From Lichina pygmaea (lineage: Eukaryota; Ascomycota; Lichinomycetes; Lichinales; Lichinaceae): a stretch of DNA of 64,000 bases. Positions 30,301 to 41,821 of this stretch are shown here, piece after piece. The stretch covers positions 124,001-188,000 of the forward strand of contig OY730169.1 in assembly GCA_963422465.1 (NCBI GenBank), in the 5' to 3' direction. The first letter of the stretch is position 1. Each line of letters starts with the position of its first letter. Made by a program: the position numbers and the translations under genes. The notes beneath the pieces were generated by a model. That model was not told where the DNA came from and made no database searches. It saw nothing but the letters and a program-made list of their open reading frames with translations.

Positions 30301-30664
30301 GCCCGGGGAGCTCGATCGAATCCGGAACTCGTCCTAGAAGCGCTTGCCGTCCAATGTCATGTTTCGGACATACGTCACGGTCGAGCGTGGTAGGATGAGA
30401 GGCCGGATTTGATCGAGCGGTCCGAGGGAAGACGCTGCAGACGTCAAACGCCCATCGGGCGAAGTGTCCGATGCCAGAAGAGGAACAACGAACGACGACG
30501 ACGACGCGAATCAAAACAAGAAACCGGGATGTTCAGAGGGAAATGAAACGAGCGGCGCGGAGATGACGGAAGGTGAGAAAGGAGCAGAGGCCGAGCAGAT
30601 GTCGAGCAGATCGATGCCGGCAGTCTCGGGTCCAAGGCTTCGCTCTGGCTGGCTTTGGCACCCG
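27367..30664. other. Long spacer upstream of BEM1
   Basis: About 3.3 kb with no recognised gene. It should hold the BEM1 promoter and, at the right end, the THP3 3' UTR. A minus-strand open frame at 27363-28091 ends on the TGA that overlaps the BEM1 ATG, but has low-complexity content and no similarity. A 13-nt G run (28914-28926) and GTAC palindromes (29200-29230, 29670-29690) are present. Confidence 0.5.
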
Positions 30665-32554
30665 TCAGATCTGGCCTTTGATGTCAACCCTGCGAAAAGC
30701 GTTGCTCTTGGCCGCCTCGAAGAAGGTGACTGCTTTGCTCGTCAGGAACCGGTAGGTGTTGTCGCGTGCTTCCAGTAAGTGTTGCGCCTGTTGGCCCGTC
30801 AGAAACTCCAGGCTCTCGTGGTCCGACTCGAATCCGAGCTCCTCGGTGACGAAACGTAAATTGACATCCGGCTTGTATCTGTCGTGCCGGCGACAGATCG
30901 CTCGCTGGTCAGCCCATCGCGAAAGCTTCTGACCTCTCCGGAAGGAGAACAGAGACACCCGCCCGGAAAGGGGGGGGGGGGGGGGGTGGACGGGCCAAAC
31001 TCACGCGCGACAAATGTTGACGATCGCCGCCAGGCGTTCCCGCTGAACGAACATATCCATCAGGTAAGCGCCCATGTGGGGAGTGTCGAGGTAGAGCCGG
31101 AAGAAGCGGTGGTAGTTGCCCAGGGCCAGGGAAGACCGCACGTCGAGCGCGTGTTTCACCGCCATCTCCCGCTTCTCGGCGGGGCTCAGTTCGGCCAGGA
31201 GATCGTTCATGGCCGTCCGGTTGCCGGTATGGATGAGATACAGGATCCGGTACGCCTTGAATTCCATCGGCCGGCCACCCAGGTTCTGGGCGTACAGGGC
31301 CCGGAGCTGCGTCTGGCACTGGTTGTACTCACCGAGGTCGCCCTTCTCCAGCGCGATCCGGGCGTGGGTCTCGTAGACGTGCACGCTGAAGTCGTTCTTG
31401 ACGTGTTGCACCGTCAGGTCCTGCCGCAGCGACTTGAACTGATCACAGATGTACGCGTAGTTATTCTCCGCTCTCCACTTCTTCTTGAGGAGATCCAGCG
31501 CCTGCCGCAGCACCGGCAACGGACGCACCGTGTCCGGGTTCGGCGGCGCCGTCAGCCGGAAGTACTTCTTCTCCAGAGCCGTCGAGCGGCCGACGATGGG
31601 ACCTTCGGGCTCGTCCTGCATCGCGACATCCTCCCGGCCGGACCCGTTCTGATGCTGATTCCGCTGAGAAAGGGTAGTACATCCCGTCCCAGCCTCGTTT
31701 GCACGCCGTTGCCGTTTGGAGTGATTGGTACCATTGTCATAGAACTTACTGCTACTATTGGAACTCTTGCTCTCGCCGGGCTTGTCAGACCGGACGCTGA
31801 GGCGCGTCTCGAAATCCGGAGCGAGCGCGCGCACTTTGCTGTCCTCGTACGCCTTCGGTTCGACGGCCACGGGCCACGATGCCGTCGACGCTCGACCTTC
31901 TCTATCCATGGACCGATGTGGCTCGGATGATTTTCGTTTCATGGGCGAGACCGTGTTCTTCGCCACGCTAGATCGGCCTGAGCCGTTGGCTGACGGGGCC
32001 AGACTCTGCGGTCTTTGTTGATGGTGAAGAGTCGACGCCGGCCACTGCTTCCCAGCAAATTCCCGGCTTTTCGTGCCGAGCCCAGTCCTCTCCTTTTGAA
32101 TGAGCTCCTGTGGTAGCGGTAGGTTATTCCAATCGATCGTCATCAATCGATCGCTTTCGTTAGCCTTTGTGATGGTCTGCTTGAGCTTCTCCTCCATCTC
32201 GACCCGTTCGATACCAGGCACATTGTGCTCCGGCATGAAAGCTCGCTGAACATACTCCCGTACCGGCTGAGGCCAGTCCACCTTCCGCCGGTTGTCGGCA
32301 ACTGTCGCGGTCGGGCGGCCGACCGCATTTGCAATCGAGTTTGACTTCTGCCCAGAGTCGTTCGTCTTAGCTGGTGCGGCTTCAAAATCAAGACAATCGC
32401 CGCCTTACCATAGGCGCCGAGCCCCCACGGTTGCCGAAGTTTCTATTGGCGGGAACGGATGTAAAGGCTGTGGTGGAGGCTGAGACGTTAGCCAAGTAAG
32501 CCGATGAGCACACCGCCACAGCCGCCAACAGACTGCATTACCTGGTATCATCAT
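30665..32554 (-). CDS. THP3: SAC3/GANP-family protein Thp3 (LENG8 homologue)
   Basis: Four exons (32554-32542, 32479-32409, 32365-31005, 30878-30665) encode about 552 aa. The N-terminal half is low-complexity apart from a motif before DWPQPVREYVQRAF. The C-terminal half is the SAC3/GANP/PCI-like region (EKKYFRLTAPPNPDTVRPL, NNYAYICDQFKSLRQDLTVQ, VYETHARIALEKGDLGEYNQ, FKAYRILYLIHTGNR, NYHRFFRLY). It runs across the last intron as VNICRAYKPDVNLRFVTEELGF. Family role: yeast Thp3 with Csn12 acts in transcription elongation, mRNA maturation and genome stability in the nucleus. The last intron contains a C run on the sense strand. The second intron would be only 43 nt, so the first two exons are tentative; the core domain is secure. 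Confidence 0.82.
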
Positions 32555-33119
32555 CGTGGTGGGAGTCCTCTCGTGGGAGATCCAGAGTGAGGCCGCTGAG
32601 CGTGCTTGACGTGAGATATCACTGGAGACGTAGTCAGAGACTTCACATAAATGAATATCAAATCGCGGAGGAGTTCGAGAGTGGGTTGCAAGAGTCGACG
32701 AACGTCGACCGAAGAAGGTATTTCTAACTGGCGCTTACTAAGCAGATGTTCAATGGCACCGGCTCGATTTGCGCGTACGTATGTACTTTCCGTCTAATCA
32801 GGGTGGCTGCCGCCTAGACTTGGGTCGTCCCTACTTAAGATTCTACTAAAGCTAGGCAGCCCCGACAGCCTATTCTGCACGCAACGTACGTTACGTACTG
32901 TACGTTAGCGTAGATTAGGTATGAGTATCTTGTTCGCCGACCTCCAATCCAGGCTCGGAAAAGTCGAGGCGCACGAGCGATGCGAACATCGTCTCCGAGT
33001 CTCGGGATTTTTGCACCATACCGAGCCCCAATGTCGCGATAGCAAATCACGAAACCGAGGGATTACTCTTAGACCCCGACACGACTGTCCTCTGTAGCCG
33101 TTACACGCAACTTCTCTGA
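32555..33119. other. Divergent promoter region between THP3 and VPS36
   Basis: A 565-bp intergenic region between two divergently transcribed genes. It contains GTAC palindromes around 32775 and 32885-32905. It should contain both promoters; no TATA box is evident. Confidence 0.5.
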
Positions 33120-35198
33120 ATGACCTGGTACCAGCTAGACCTGACGACCGCTCTCAGACCTCTGTTGGCGCCAGACGAGACTCTGCTCTTCCTTCAGGAT
33201 GCCGTAGGTCTGTACGAAGGGTTTGTTAGCCCTTGGATCCAGGTCTAGCCAACGTGCGTTCGGCTATCACGGTCTTGCGGTGTCTGTTTGTTGGTAGCGT
33301 TTCTCCAATGTGCTGATGGGTGTCGACGTCCAAGGAAATATAAAACACCCAACCACCAGAACGGCCAGGCTTATCTGACATCGCATCGAATCTGCTATGT
33401 GGACCATGACAAGCCACGAGAATATGCTTTGGCCATCGACCTTAGAGACATCGACCGCTACGAGCACCAGGCATGTGGAGCCTTCGCTGGCTGCTGCCCG
33501 AACCATGCTCGACGTATTGACGGCTGTCGGTAGACTGGCTTCCTGAAGTCTTCTCCGAAGATCACAATACACCCCAAACGAGCGAAACACGCTGCTGCCG
33601 ATCAGTTGAGGCCGTCTGGGTTTGCCGGCTCCTCCTCGCGCAGCGGAGCGTCGTCTCCATCCTTTGGAAGTGCCGGTACAGGCTATGGCTGCTCGGCGCT
33701 GCCGAACCCCTCGCGAACAGGTGGCACATGGATATGTCCCATCTGCTCCTTCTCAAACCCTGTGCCTTCGAACTTTGATCCGACATTCGTGTCTGCAAAT
33801 ACGCCGGTGCCGCCGTGTCTTTCATGCGGAGTTGTCCCAGCCCTAAAGGGTGTCTTAAAAGCCGCGATAGCTCATGCATCCCGAGGGGAAGCATCGTCTC
33901 CGAGCCTGCAGTCTGATCGGGCAACTCTCGATCAGACGTCCCCGAACATACTGCCCCGAGGACCTGCGGCCTGGGCCCTTCAAGATGGTGATATCCCGGA
34001 GATTTCTCCCGAACCAAAGGTTCGCTGCCCACGCTGCACCTTCCTAAACCATCCGTCCCTAAAGACATGCGAGCTCTGCGACGCAGCACTACCATCCCCA
34101 GATCAGGATGATGGCGAGCACGGCGTTGGCCGTGACCCACGATCAGACTCCCCAGGCCCCTCCATGGTCAAGGGACGACCGAATGCTCCTGACGGGCTCG
34201 AGAGTATCAAACTCTCGTTCCGTGCCGGCGGCGACAAGCCATTCTACGAACGTCTCAAGGGCGCCATGGTGCAACGGAAGTGGCTCCTTCACGGAGCACC
34301 GCCGGTACCCAAGCCCGATCCGCAGACACGAGGTGCCTCGTCTCCAGGTCCATCAACGGGATGGACTTCGGGCAGGAACAGCCCCTACGAAAGCCAGGAA
34401 CGGGCTAGGACCGTGGGGCTCGCTGGACTGCAACAGCGTGATCTGGAAACGCGGAAAAACAACGAGATCGTCATCGGAACCGCGTTCGAAGATCTCGAGG
34501 CCCTGATGGCGTCCGCCAAAGAGGTCGTTGCGCTGGCCGAGAGGTTCTCCGGCGCCATGGCGGCCTCGTCCACGACGACAGGCTCAACGGAAGCCTCGGC
34601 CTTGGTCTCACGTTCGGCGACGGCAATGGGACTGATGACCACGAAAGACGTCCTCGGCACGGGCAGCACTTCCGATTCGTTGTACCTCTCGGAATTGTCC
34701 CGGAACCTGGCCGAGTTCCTGACGGACGATGCTACCGGGGTCCTGCGCCGTGAAGGCGGCATCATGACCTTGGTGGATCTTTGGGCGGTGTTCAACCGCG
34801 CCAGAGGTGGTGTTGAGCTCGTGAGCCCCCTCGACTTCCACAAGGCTGCCAGCCTGTGGGAGAAGCTAAACCTGCCCGTAAGGCTCCGCTCGTTCCGGAG
34901 TGGCGTGCTGGTGGTCCAAGGCAAGGATCGGACGGACGAGAAGACCATCGCGGGTCTGCTGGCGTGGCTTGGCACGCTACACGCCACTTCTGCCGATGAG
35001 GTCTCGCCTTGGGACGTAAGGAGATACGGTCGAGGCGTGACCCCGCAAGAGGTGGCAGAGAGGTTCGGGTGGAGTGTGGGTGTGGCGAGCGAGGAGTTGC
35101 AGCTGGCCGAGGAGCGAGGCGTGCTCTGTCGCGAGGAGGGCGTCGAGGGCTTGAGATTCTGGGAGAATTGGCTCACCGAGACCGGCGTCTGGGGCTGA
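33120..35198 (+). CDS. VPS36: ESCRT-II subunit Vps36
   Basis: Three exons (33120-33220, 33335-33470, 33534-35198) encode 633 aa. The GLUE lipid- and ubiquitin-binding domain starts at the N-terminus (LRPLLAPDETLLFLQDAVGL, YLTSHRICYVDHDKPREYAL, PKITIHPKRAKHA). It is interrupted by two NZF zinc fingers: CPICSF with CLSCG near 145-177, and CPRCTF with CELC near 243-265. The remainder of GLUE follows (ESIKLSFRAGGDKPFYERLK). The C-terminal winged-helix EAP45 region includes VLRREGGIMTLVDLWAVFNR and GVTPQEVAERFGW. Family role: with Vps22 and Vps25 it sorts ubiquitinated cargo into multivesicular bodies at endosomes. The second intron begins GCATGT after CAG. A GC-AG intron is the only in-phase way to join YEHQ to TGFLKSSPK. 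Confidence 0.92.
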
Positions 35199-36073
35199 TA
35201 TCTCCCAGTCATGGCGTCGTGACATACCACTACGAACTGCCATGCCCGCTCGAACCAAGAAAGGCCGTAAGACACCCGCAAGATGCATTCTCTGTAGACC
35301 GCGAGCATGTGGCCCGACACCGAAGTTCAACATGGGAGCCTCCAATGGCCTTGGTCCGACGACGGGGTCGTAGCTATCTACCTACAGGCAATTACTGCCG
35401 TACCCCCCTCTACGAGTATGCAAATTTCTTGCTCCCACGCCCCCCTCTTACAGTACTTCAATGCCCTCGTTTACCTGTGGTACTTCTAATTTGGTGGTTA
35501 CCCCGAGTGACGGAAAGTACTTCTGTGGCATCAGGCCCCCGACCGACACAGTCGCACAGCTACCGGAGGTCTCTATCTCCGCCAAAGGCGACATGCGGCA
35601 TCAAAACTGAGATCTGAGTACGTAAGTACACTACCTTAGGACTGAGCATCTCATATACAGTAGCTTCTAAAAATTGGCGACCGAAAGATACTTGTTATGT
35701 GGCTCCTTCAAGACTTATGATACTCATAGCTTGCTCAGCTCGACGAGATACCTAGCTTTATATGTGACAGTTCTGCAAAGTGTATGTATCTAGGTAAGCG
35801 AGGAGGCGCCGAAGCACGTGCGGAGCAGCATATGGGGGCGTGGGGTCCGTAAAAGTACCTCCGTACCTAATACGTACTGTACCGGTACGCTACGTACTTG
35901 ACAACCAATCCAGCGACAACCTCTCTTGACAGCGCATTCAAACATCAGTTTTCGAACAAGGAGAACAACCTTCAAGAGGCACCATCAGCTGTTCTTCCTC
36001 TCACTCTTGACTGGACGTGACTTCCCATCAAGTGGTTCATTCTCCGTCGCTTGCTGCAAGATACAAGCCAAGG
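35199..36073. other. Spacer between VPS36 and ATP18
   Basis: Non-coding DNA holding the VPS36 3' UTR and the ATP18 promoter and leader. GTAC palindromes cluster at 35850-35900. No other gene recognised. Confidence 0.5.
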
Positions 36074-36930
36074 ATGTCGCTGCTCGGTCGGAAATGGCCG
36101 ACGCCTATCGGTGTGTTTGAGCCCCATACAGCCATGTCAAATCTTTTGTCGTCGTCGTCGTCGTCGTCGTCGGCGTCGTCGTCGGCTCCCCCGTCTGGCA
36201 TTGTTCCAATGGCAACACTCTGAAACAATGCATACACGTGTACGGATATTTGGCTGACTCTTTGAATCTCCGTCTGCAGCAAGGCCGATGGCTCCGTTCT
36301 TCATTGCTGGTAAGACTGACGCTCTGCACTTCATGACTCAACACTCTTGAGCCTCATCATGAATTGCGCAATCCTGGGATTTGGTCTCCTCTGGGATTCT
36401 TTCTCGGATTGAGCTCGTCATAGGCCATCGGAAGGAGCTGTGTTGCAGGGGACCCATGCCCGACGAAGACAACCCCCGGATATCATGTACTGACACGATA
36501 CGACTGTTCCGCAGGAGCCATCATCTACTACGGAGTCTGGAAGGTTGAAGATAAGATGCTGAAGAGTACGTATTCTCTATGTTCGTTAGGCCTAACCACC
36601 AACGCATCTGCCCTGAACCATGCCAATCGTTGTCATTCGTGGGATCCGTCGATATATACCAACTGTCCACCTGATCATCTTCCCTCTCTCGCCTTCATAT
36701 CTCTCAATGCTTGCAGTCCAGATCAGACCCCACTAGACAATCTCTCCCCCCTCTTTTCCCCCCTTCTTCCCAGATCCACAGACCCCCCGAAACCAGATCA
36801 GACTCAAACCTAAACATTTCACTAACAAGCTTGCCTCCTACAATCAGGCGACGAATGGCGAGACCATCCCCGCAATCCCTACCGATCGACCGAACAAGCA
36901 CCAGGAGCGTCGCAGGAGGCCAAGCATTGA
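36074..36930 (+). CDS. ATP18: ATP synthase subunit j (i/j), Atp18
   Basis: Four short exons (36074-36110, 36280-36309, 36515-36565, 36848-36930) encode 66 aa. No single ORF shows this gene; it appears only after splicing. The protein reads MSLLGRKWPTPIARP, PFFIAGAIIYYGVWKVEDKM, SDEWRDHPRNPYR. These match the Atp18 pattern PTPI, PFF-AGA--YYG and DPRNP. One transmembrane helix spans about residues 19-33. Family role: a small membrane subunit of mitochondrial F1Fo-ATP synthase at the a-subunit and dimer interface. All introns are GT-AG and the exons close in phase; coding length is 201 nt, while introns take 656 nt. Its 3' end faces ATP19, 221 bp away. Confidence 0.87.
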
Positions 36931-37151
36931 AACAAGACCACTGGCCTTTCTGTCTTCGTCAGATTTGTCGTTGCCGTCATCATCATTGCCATTGTTGTAG
37001 TCAATTCTCGTAGTCATCGCGGGAAATGAGAGATCATATTCTGCAATCCTTGTAGTACAAAGAGTCGTCCGCGGCGAGGCCAGGGTAACAGCTGGTACTC
37101 TTGACCAAACATTATCCCTTTAGCATGGTGACAGATGGTCGATCCGCCTAT

Positions 37152-37530
37152 CTAATGCTTCTGCTTCGTCCCCTCGGCTTCTGCACTCCGCAAGAATTCT
37201 CTGTGGGTTTTCCGGATTATCAGCATGACTGCGAAGCAACGACTCTCGAGCTACCTCCAACGCACTTGATGAATGCCTCCTCGTCCGAGTTGGAGGCCTG
37301 GGTCGCCGGCGCTTGCTCCTTCGCCGGCGACTTCTTCCGCAGGGCCAGATAGCTCAGGCCGAAGGTTGTGCCGAGCGTGGCCATTGAAAGCTACCAAGCA
37401 TATCAGCAAAAGGATGTCGCATCTCTCTATGCTCTTGTAGCCGTGCAAGATCAAAAGATCTCGCTCCCGGTTGGTTCCTCACATAATGTGACCCGACTTG
37501 TCGGCCAAATACTGTGTATTGCGCAACCAT
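37152..37530 (-). CDS. ATP19: ATP synthase subunit k, Atp19
   Basis: Three exons (37530-37483, 37390-37266, 37200-37152) encode 73 aa. The spliced protein reads MVAQYTVFGRQVGSHYLSMA, TLGTTFGLSYLALRKK, DEEAFIKEFLRSAEAEG. It matches fungal Atp19: an IFG-HY-like start, one transmembrane helix at about 18-33, a basic and Ala/Pro linker, and the conserved acidic EE-FI-DF motif near the end. Family role: subunit k (DAPIT-like), associated with dimeric mitochondrial F1Fo-ATP synthase. Without splicing of the second intron the frame would run into an unrelated tail (KCVGGSSRVV). With splicing the family C-terminus is restored. It lies tail to tail with ATP18, whose product is in the same complex. Confidence 0.85.
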
Positions 37531-38051
37531 GACTGTTGGAGACTGGGGACGAGTACTCGATATCTTGCTTAGATACGTTAGCCGGACTCGTGTAGCGTGA
37601 TATGGAGATGCCAGAATAGGTGCTCACTCCTGTGTAGCGTATGTACGCAACAATGATGACAGGGTCAGGCAATGGATGGACTAGGTGACAGCGGGTTGCG
37701 AAGCTCTCCAGCGATTGAAGGTCGATGTTACGGCTCTCTCGTGAAGTCGATTACCAGTAATTTTTAGGTACGTACGAAAGTAGCTCCGTACCCCGTACAT
37801 ACTGTACGTAGTGCTGTAGAAACGACTCAGCAGGAGAGCCGTGACTCAGCATGACTACTAAGAGTATGTACGAGAGACACGTGATGATGTCGCAAGTTCT
37901 ATTCTGAGCTAGTGCAGATGTAGCCTAGCGCTCGGTCGCCGGTGTTTGTTTACATTTCCGTCGCGCCCATCCCACCTGCTCATCCAGCGTCGCGAGTCGC
38001 ATTTACAAAGAGCTAGACAGCAACTCCAGCTCGAGTCTAGTGTTCCTTACG
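37531..38051. other. Divergent promoter region between ATP19 and PCS1
   Basis: About 520 bp upstream of both ATP19 (-) and PCS1 (+). It includes GTAC palindromes at 37768-37810. No other gene recognised. Confidence 0.5.
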
Positions 38052-40333
38052 ATGCTTAAATCCAAAGGCACCTTCTCGTTGGCAGACATGATACAATCAA
38101 GCCCACGGAGACAGGAGTCAGACATGTCGGATCAGAACAATAGCGTTGCGATGCCGACGCCCAACTCTGCGACTGAGAAGCTCCCGCCGGTCAGGAACAT
38201 CACGGCGAAGTCAGCTGGCGCTAAAAGGACGAAGGTCACGGCTAGAACGCGACAAGCCGGTGTGTCTGCCACAACAGCCACAACAGCCGCGACGGGTGGT
38301 CGCAAGGGGATATCTACGAAGAAGAAGACAGCCAAGACCGTGGGAACCATTGCGCCGGGGAAGAAACGAGCTGTCCTGCAAGAACAGGTCAACTACAGTC
38401 AGACTGCCGACGTGGAAGAGGCTGACGATCTCGGATCGGATGGCGAGGAAGGAGGAGAAGCGCATGAATGCCAATGGATGCTTGATGAGGCCGAAAACGA
38501 AGCGGACTCGTACGATGAGATGGATCAGAGGACCGGGATGCAGCAACCAGTCGCCGCGAAGGCCACCAAGAAAGTGCAACAGCACACGATGGAGACGAGC
38601 AAGCGCAGACCGCGTCGGCCCAAAGCTGCATCCACTGAACCGACGAAGCGATCCAAAGCAGCAACCAAGGCGGTCAAGCGCGCGGTAGAAGAGGAGACGC
38701 CTGACATCGTCGCCTCGGCGCCGCAGCCGCAAGCGAAAGCACGCAAGGCGAGCAAGACCGCCAAGACTGCGACCAAGAATGGCTCCAGGAGAGGCGCGCT
38801 CCAAGCCGAGCAAGTGTTCATCGCCGAGACGCAGGCTTCACCTGGAAACTTGATTGATTCCCTGTTGGCATCGGACGTCGAAGCGGACGCGGGGGCAGAC
38901 GATGAGGCGGACGTGCCGGAAGAGCGCCCCATACACCACCCACCGTCTTCTGTCGTGAACGTGACGCCTCAGAAGGAGACGGAGCGGCCGCGGCCTGCGC
39001 CAAAAGCCACCCGACCACCGAGTCGGGCCGCTTCAGAACCGCGCGGAGCCGGTGTCGTCCACCGACGGCCGCCCTCCGCGACAACAGGCGCATCGAAGCG
39101 AAAGCGTGGAGCCGGGTCCGGCGACGCGGCTACGACGTCAGATATCGAGCGCGGCGTGCCGCGCGCCGCAGTGGCGGAGGACGGGTCTGCGCCGGCCGCT
39201 CTCCGACGAAAGCTGGGCGACGCCACCCGGCAGATGGAGCATCTGGACAACCGCTACCGGCAGCTGCGCGACGTGGGCGTCAAAGAAGCCGATGCGAACT
39301 TTGATCGGCTGAAGAGACAGTCGGAGGAGAACAACGACGGTGAGGGCTACCGTCCCACCTCGGCCTCTCATCGGCTTTCGGGGAGATACTCGACCACTTC
39401 CTCGTCATGTTCATCTCTTTCCGTCGAAAGAGCAGTTGTGCTGATCGTACGCGCGCGAGTGAAACAGCCGCCACCAAACTGATCACGTCTCTGCGCGCCG
39501 AAGTCGCCACGCAGACCTCGCTCACGGGCGAGACGCGCAACCTGCAAGGCCTGCTGTCGACTCGCACGGCCGAGCTCCAGAAGAGCCAAGGCCAGATCGA
39601 GCGTCTGACGTCGGCCCTGACCGCCGCCGAGGCCGAGAACAAGTCGTTGACGGCTAAAGTGGCTGCCGCCAGGAGCGCGCACCTCCAGATGTCGGAGAGC
39701 GCGAACTCGAACGCGAATGCGAACGCGAACGCCAACCGTCGGATGCCGGGTAGCGCCGTCAAGGCATCTTCCGCCGGCCGTGGCGTTGGTCCAGGCGGCG
39801 CTTCGGCCACGGCGGCGACCAACGCTGAGATCAACCGGGTCACGCAGCTGGCTCAACTCAAGGAGAACCTGTACAGCGACCTGACGGGGCTCATCTTGAC
39901 CAACGTGAAGAAGATTGACGACGCGGATGTGTTTGACTGCATCCAGACGGGCCAGAACGGGAGTATGTCCCTCCCTCCCCCCTTTTTTCCCCCCATTCTT
40001 CTCCCCCCCCCCCCCCCCCTCCCCCCCTTTTCCACTTCCACAAAACGAGCCCATCGACAAGACCCGGACGCTGATCTGGGGATTTTAGCGCTGCACTTCA
40101 AGCTCTCGATATCGCCGCCGCCGGCCAACATGACGACCAGCAACACGAACAGCTACGACGACACCGAGTTTGTCTTCACGCCCTTGCTCGACGGACAGCG
40201 CGACAGGGGCCTGATGGAGTTGCTGCCAAACTACCTGACCGAAGAGATCACCTTTCCCAGGGAGAGCGCCGAGGTGTTCTACGGCCGCGTCGTCGAGGCC
40301 TTGACCAAGACTCACGATCAGGCTGGTCGATGA
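38052..40333 (+). CDS. PCS1: Monopolin subunit Pcs1/Csm1
   Basis: Three exons (38052-39339, 39468-39962, 40089-40333) encode 675 aa. The N-terminal two thirds is basic and disordered (KRTKVTARTRQ, repeated Lys/Ala/Thr stretches). A long coiled coil follows at about 395-520 (LRRKLGDATRQMEHLDNRY, LRAEVATQTSLTGETRNLQ). The C-terminal globular Csm1 domain begins LYSDLTGLILTNVKK and continues VFDCIQTGQNG|TLHFKL, YDDTEFVFTPLLD, LPNYLTEEITFPRESAEVFY. Family role: Csm1/Pcs1 is the kinetochore-binding subunit of the monopolin complex, which clamps microtubule attachment sites and protects against merotely; in budding yeast it also acts at rDNA. Intron 1 was joined to give END|AATKLITSLRAE. Intron 2 is 126 nt, in frame and stop-free, and contains a C run. 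Confidence 0.9.
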
Positions 40334-41821
40334 TCCGCTTTCGGCCTCCCCGGAGCCAGATGAAAGAACCTGAGACGGTGGTCTCACCGGCATCGTAGCG
40401 CGGAGCCGAACACGGCGCTTCGAGTCGTGGACGGCGCGGCTCTTGAAAGGCCTTGACGGAAAGGGAACGCGAAGCCTGAAGCCGAGCCGGACCAGGCAGG
40501 ACTACAACCATGTCCGCGACACATCTCCTAGGCAAGAAGAAACAGCTCGGGATCCCACACGCAAGGTCGCGCAGATACGTCGCGCCATTCGCCCTGCCGA
40601 TCCGAGGCCCCCTGTATCCGGTGGTCCAACGGGGATCTCGTGGTCTACCACCGCCCTCCAGCTCGATCAAAGAGACCCTTTCCGCGCTCAAGAGCAACCG
40701 ACCAACCAACCCAACCCAGATCAACCCAGCCGGCCAGTCCAAAAGAAACCAGGCCTCCAACACCGGCCGTCATCCGACCTCCGAAGCGCAGCTTCCGCAA
40801 CGACAAGCGAATGGCAGTGACCTAAACTGCAGACCCCTTCTTCTGGAGACCGAAGCAAGCCGATGCAGCACTATTCACCCTGTCCATCTTCTCTGGATCC
40901 TCATCTTCTCTCGGTAGTACCTTCTCAGCTAGCAGGCTTCGTCGATGCTGCCAACCACTGTCGGTATCGGTGTCGGCAGTCTTTCTTGCAAAGTACAGTG
41001 TGTTTTCTAGGTGCTTCTAGGTGAGCGTATGTGTGTATGTGTGTATGTGTGCATGTGTGCATGTGTGCGTTTGGGGAAAAGAGAGGGTGGGGGGGAGTTT
41101 GTAGTTGAGACACAAGAAGGACTACTCGAGACGTACATTCGGTTTGTGGAAGCTGAATAAACATTCGGTTCACTTGTGTGCCAGTCTGTATGCCCACCAA
41201 CTGCTTGGCTGTTGATGGGAAAAGGGGACCAATGCGAGTGGCTATGGTGGTATAGTAGAGCTACCAGTAGTGGTGTCGCTAGTGGTATACTGTAGCAGTC
41301 GGTAGTATGGCTAGTAGTATTACACTGGGTAGTATGATGCTATCATAACGATGATACTCAGAAGACAATAGGCAGAAACAGAAGAACAGGAGACAGACCT
41401 CTGTCAGGGGTATGTTTTGTGGGGGGGGGGAGGGATGATGGATGGATGGAAACATCTAGTCCAAAGAGCGCAAGATAAAGTCATGTCAGGCGGCAGCAAA
41501 GCAGCGATAAAGCAGCAGCAAGCCCACTCCTGTGGAAAATCCTCAGCACCAACCAACAAGAATCGAGCAGCGAGCATCGAGCATCGAGCATCGAACGTCG
41601 AGCATCATTAACGAAGTTGATCTGCAAACTAGTAACAATGATAAGATACATACACTCGTACAGCGGAGAGAATTTAGAGCTTCACTAGTCTTCAAGACTT
41701 TATCCCTTTCTTTTCCAAGACGGACGAATGGACGAATGGATGGAAGGATGGAGAAGAGAAGAGAAAGATAAAAGGGAGAGGGAGTAGATTGGCATAACTT
41801 GACTATAGCGGTTCCCCTGCG
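40334..41821. other. Spacer between convergent PCS1 and MCD4
   Basis: About 1.5 kb holding the 3' flanks of both genes. Simple-sequence features: a TGTGTATG stretch near 41024-41072, TAGTA-rich blocks at 41258-41340, a GAGCATC repeat at 41565-41608 and GATGG repeats near 41430. No gene recognised. Confidence 0.5.
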
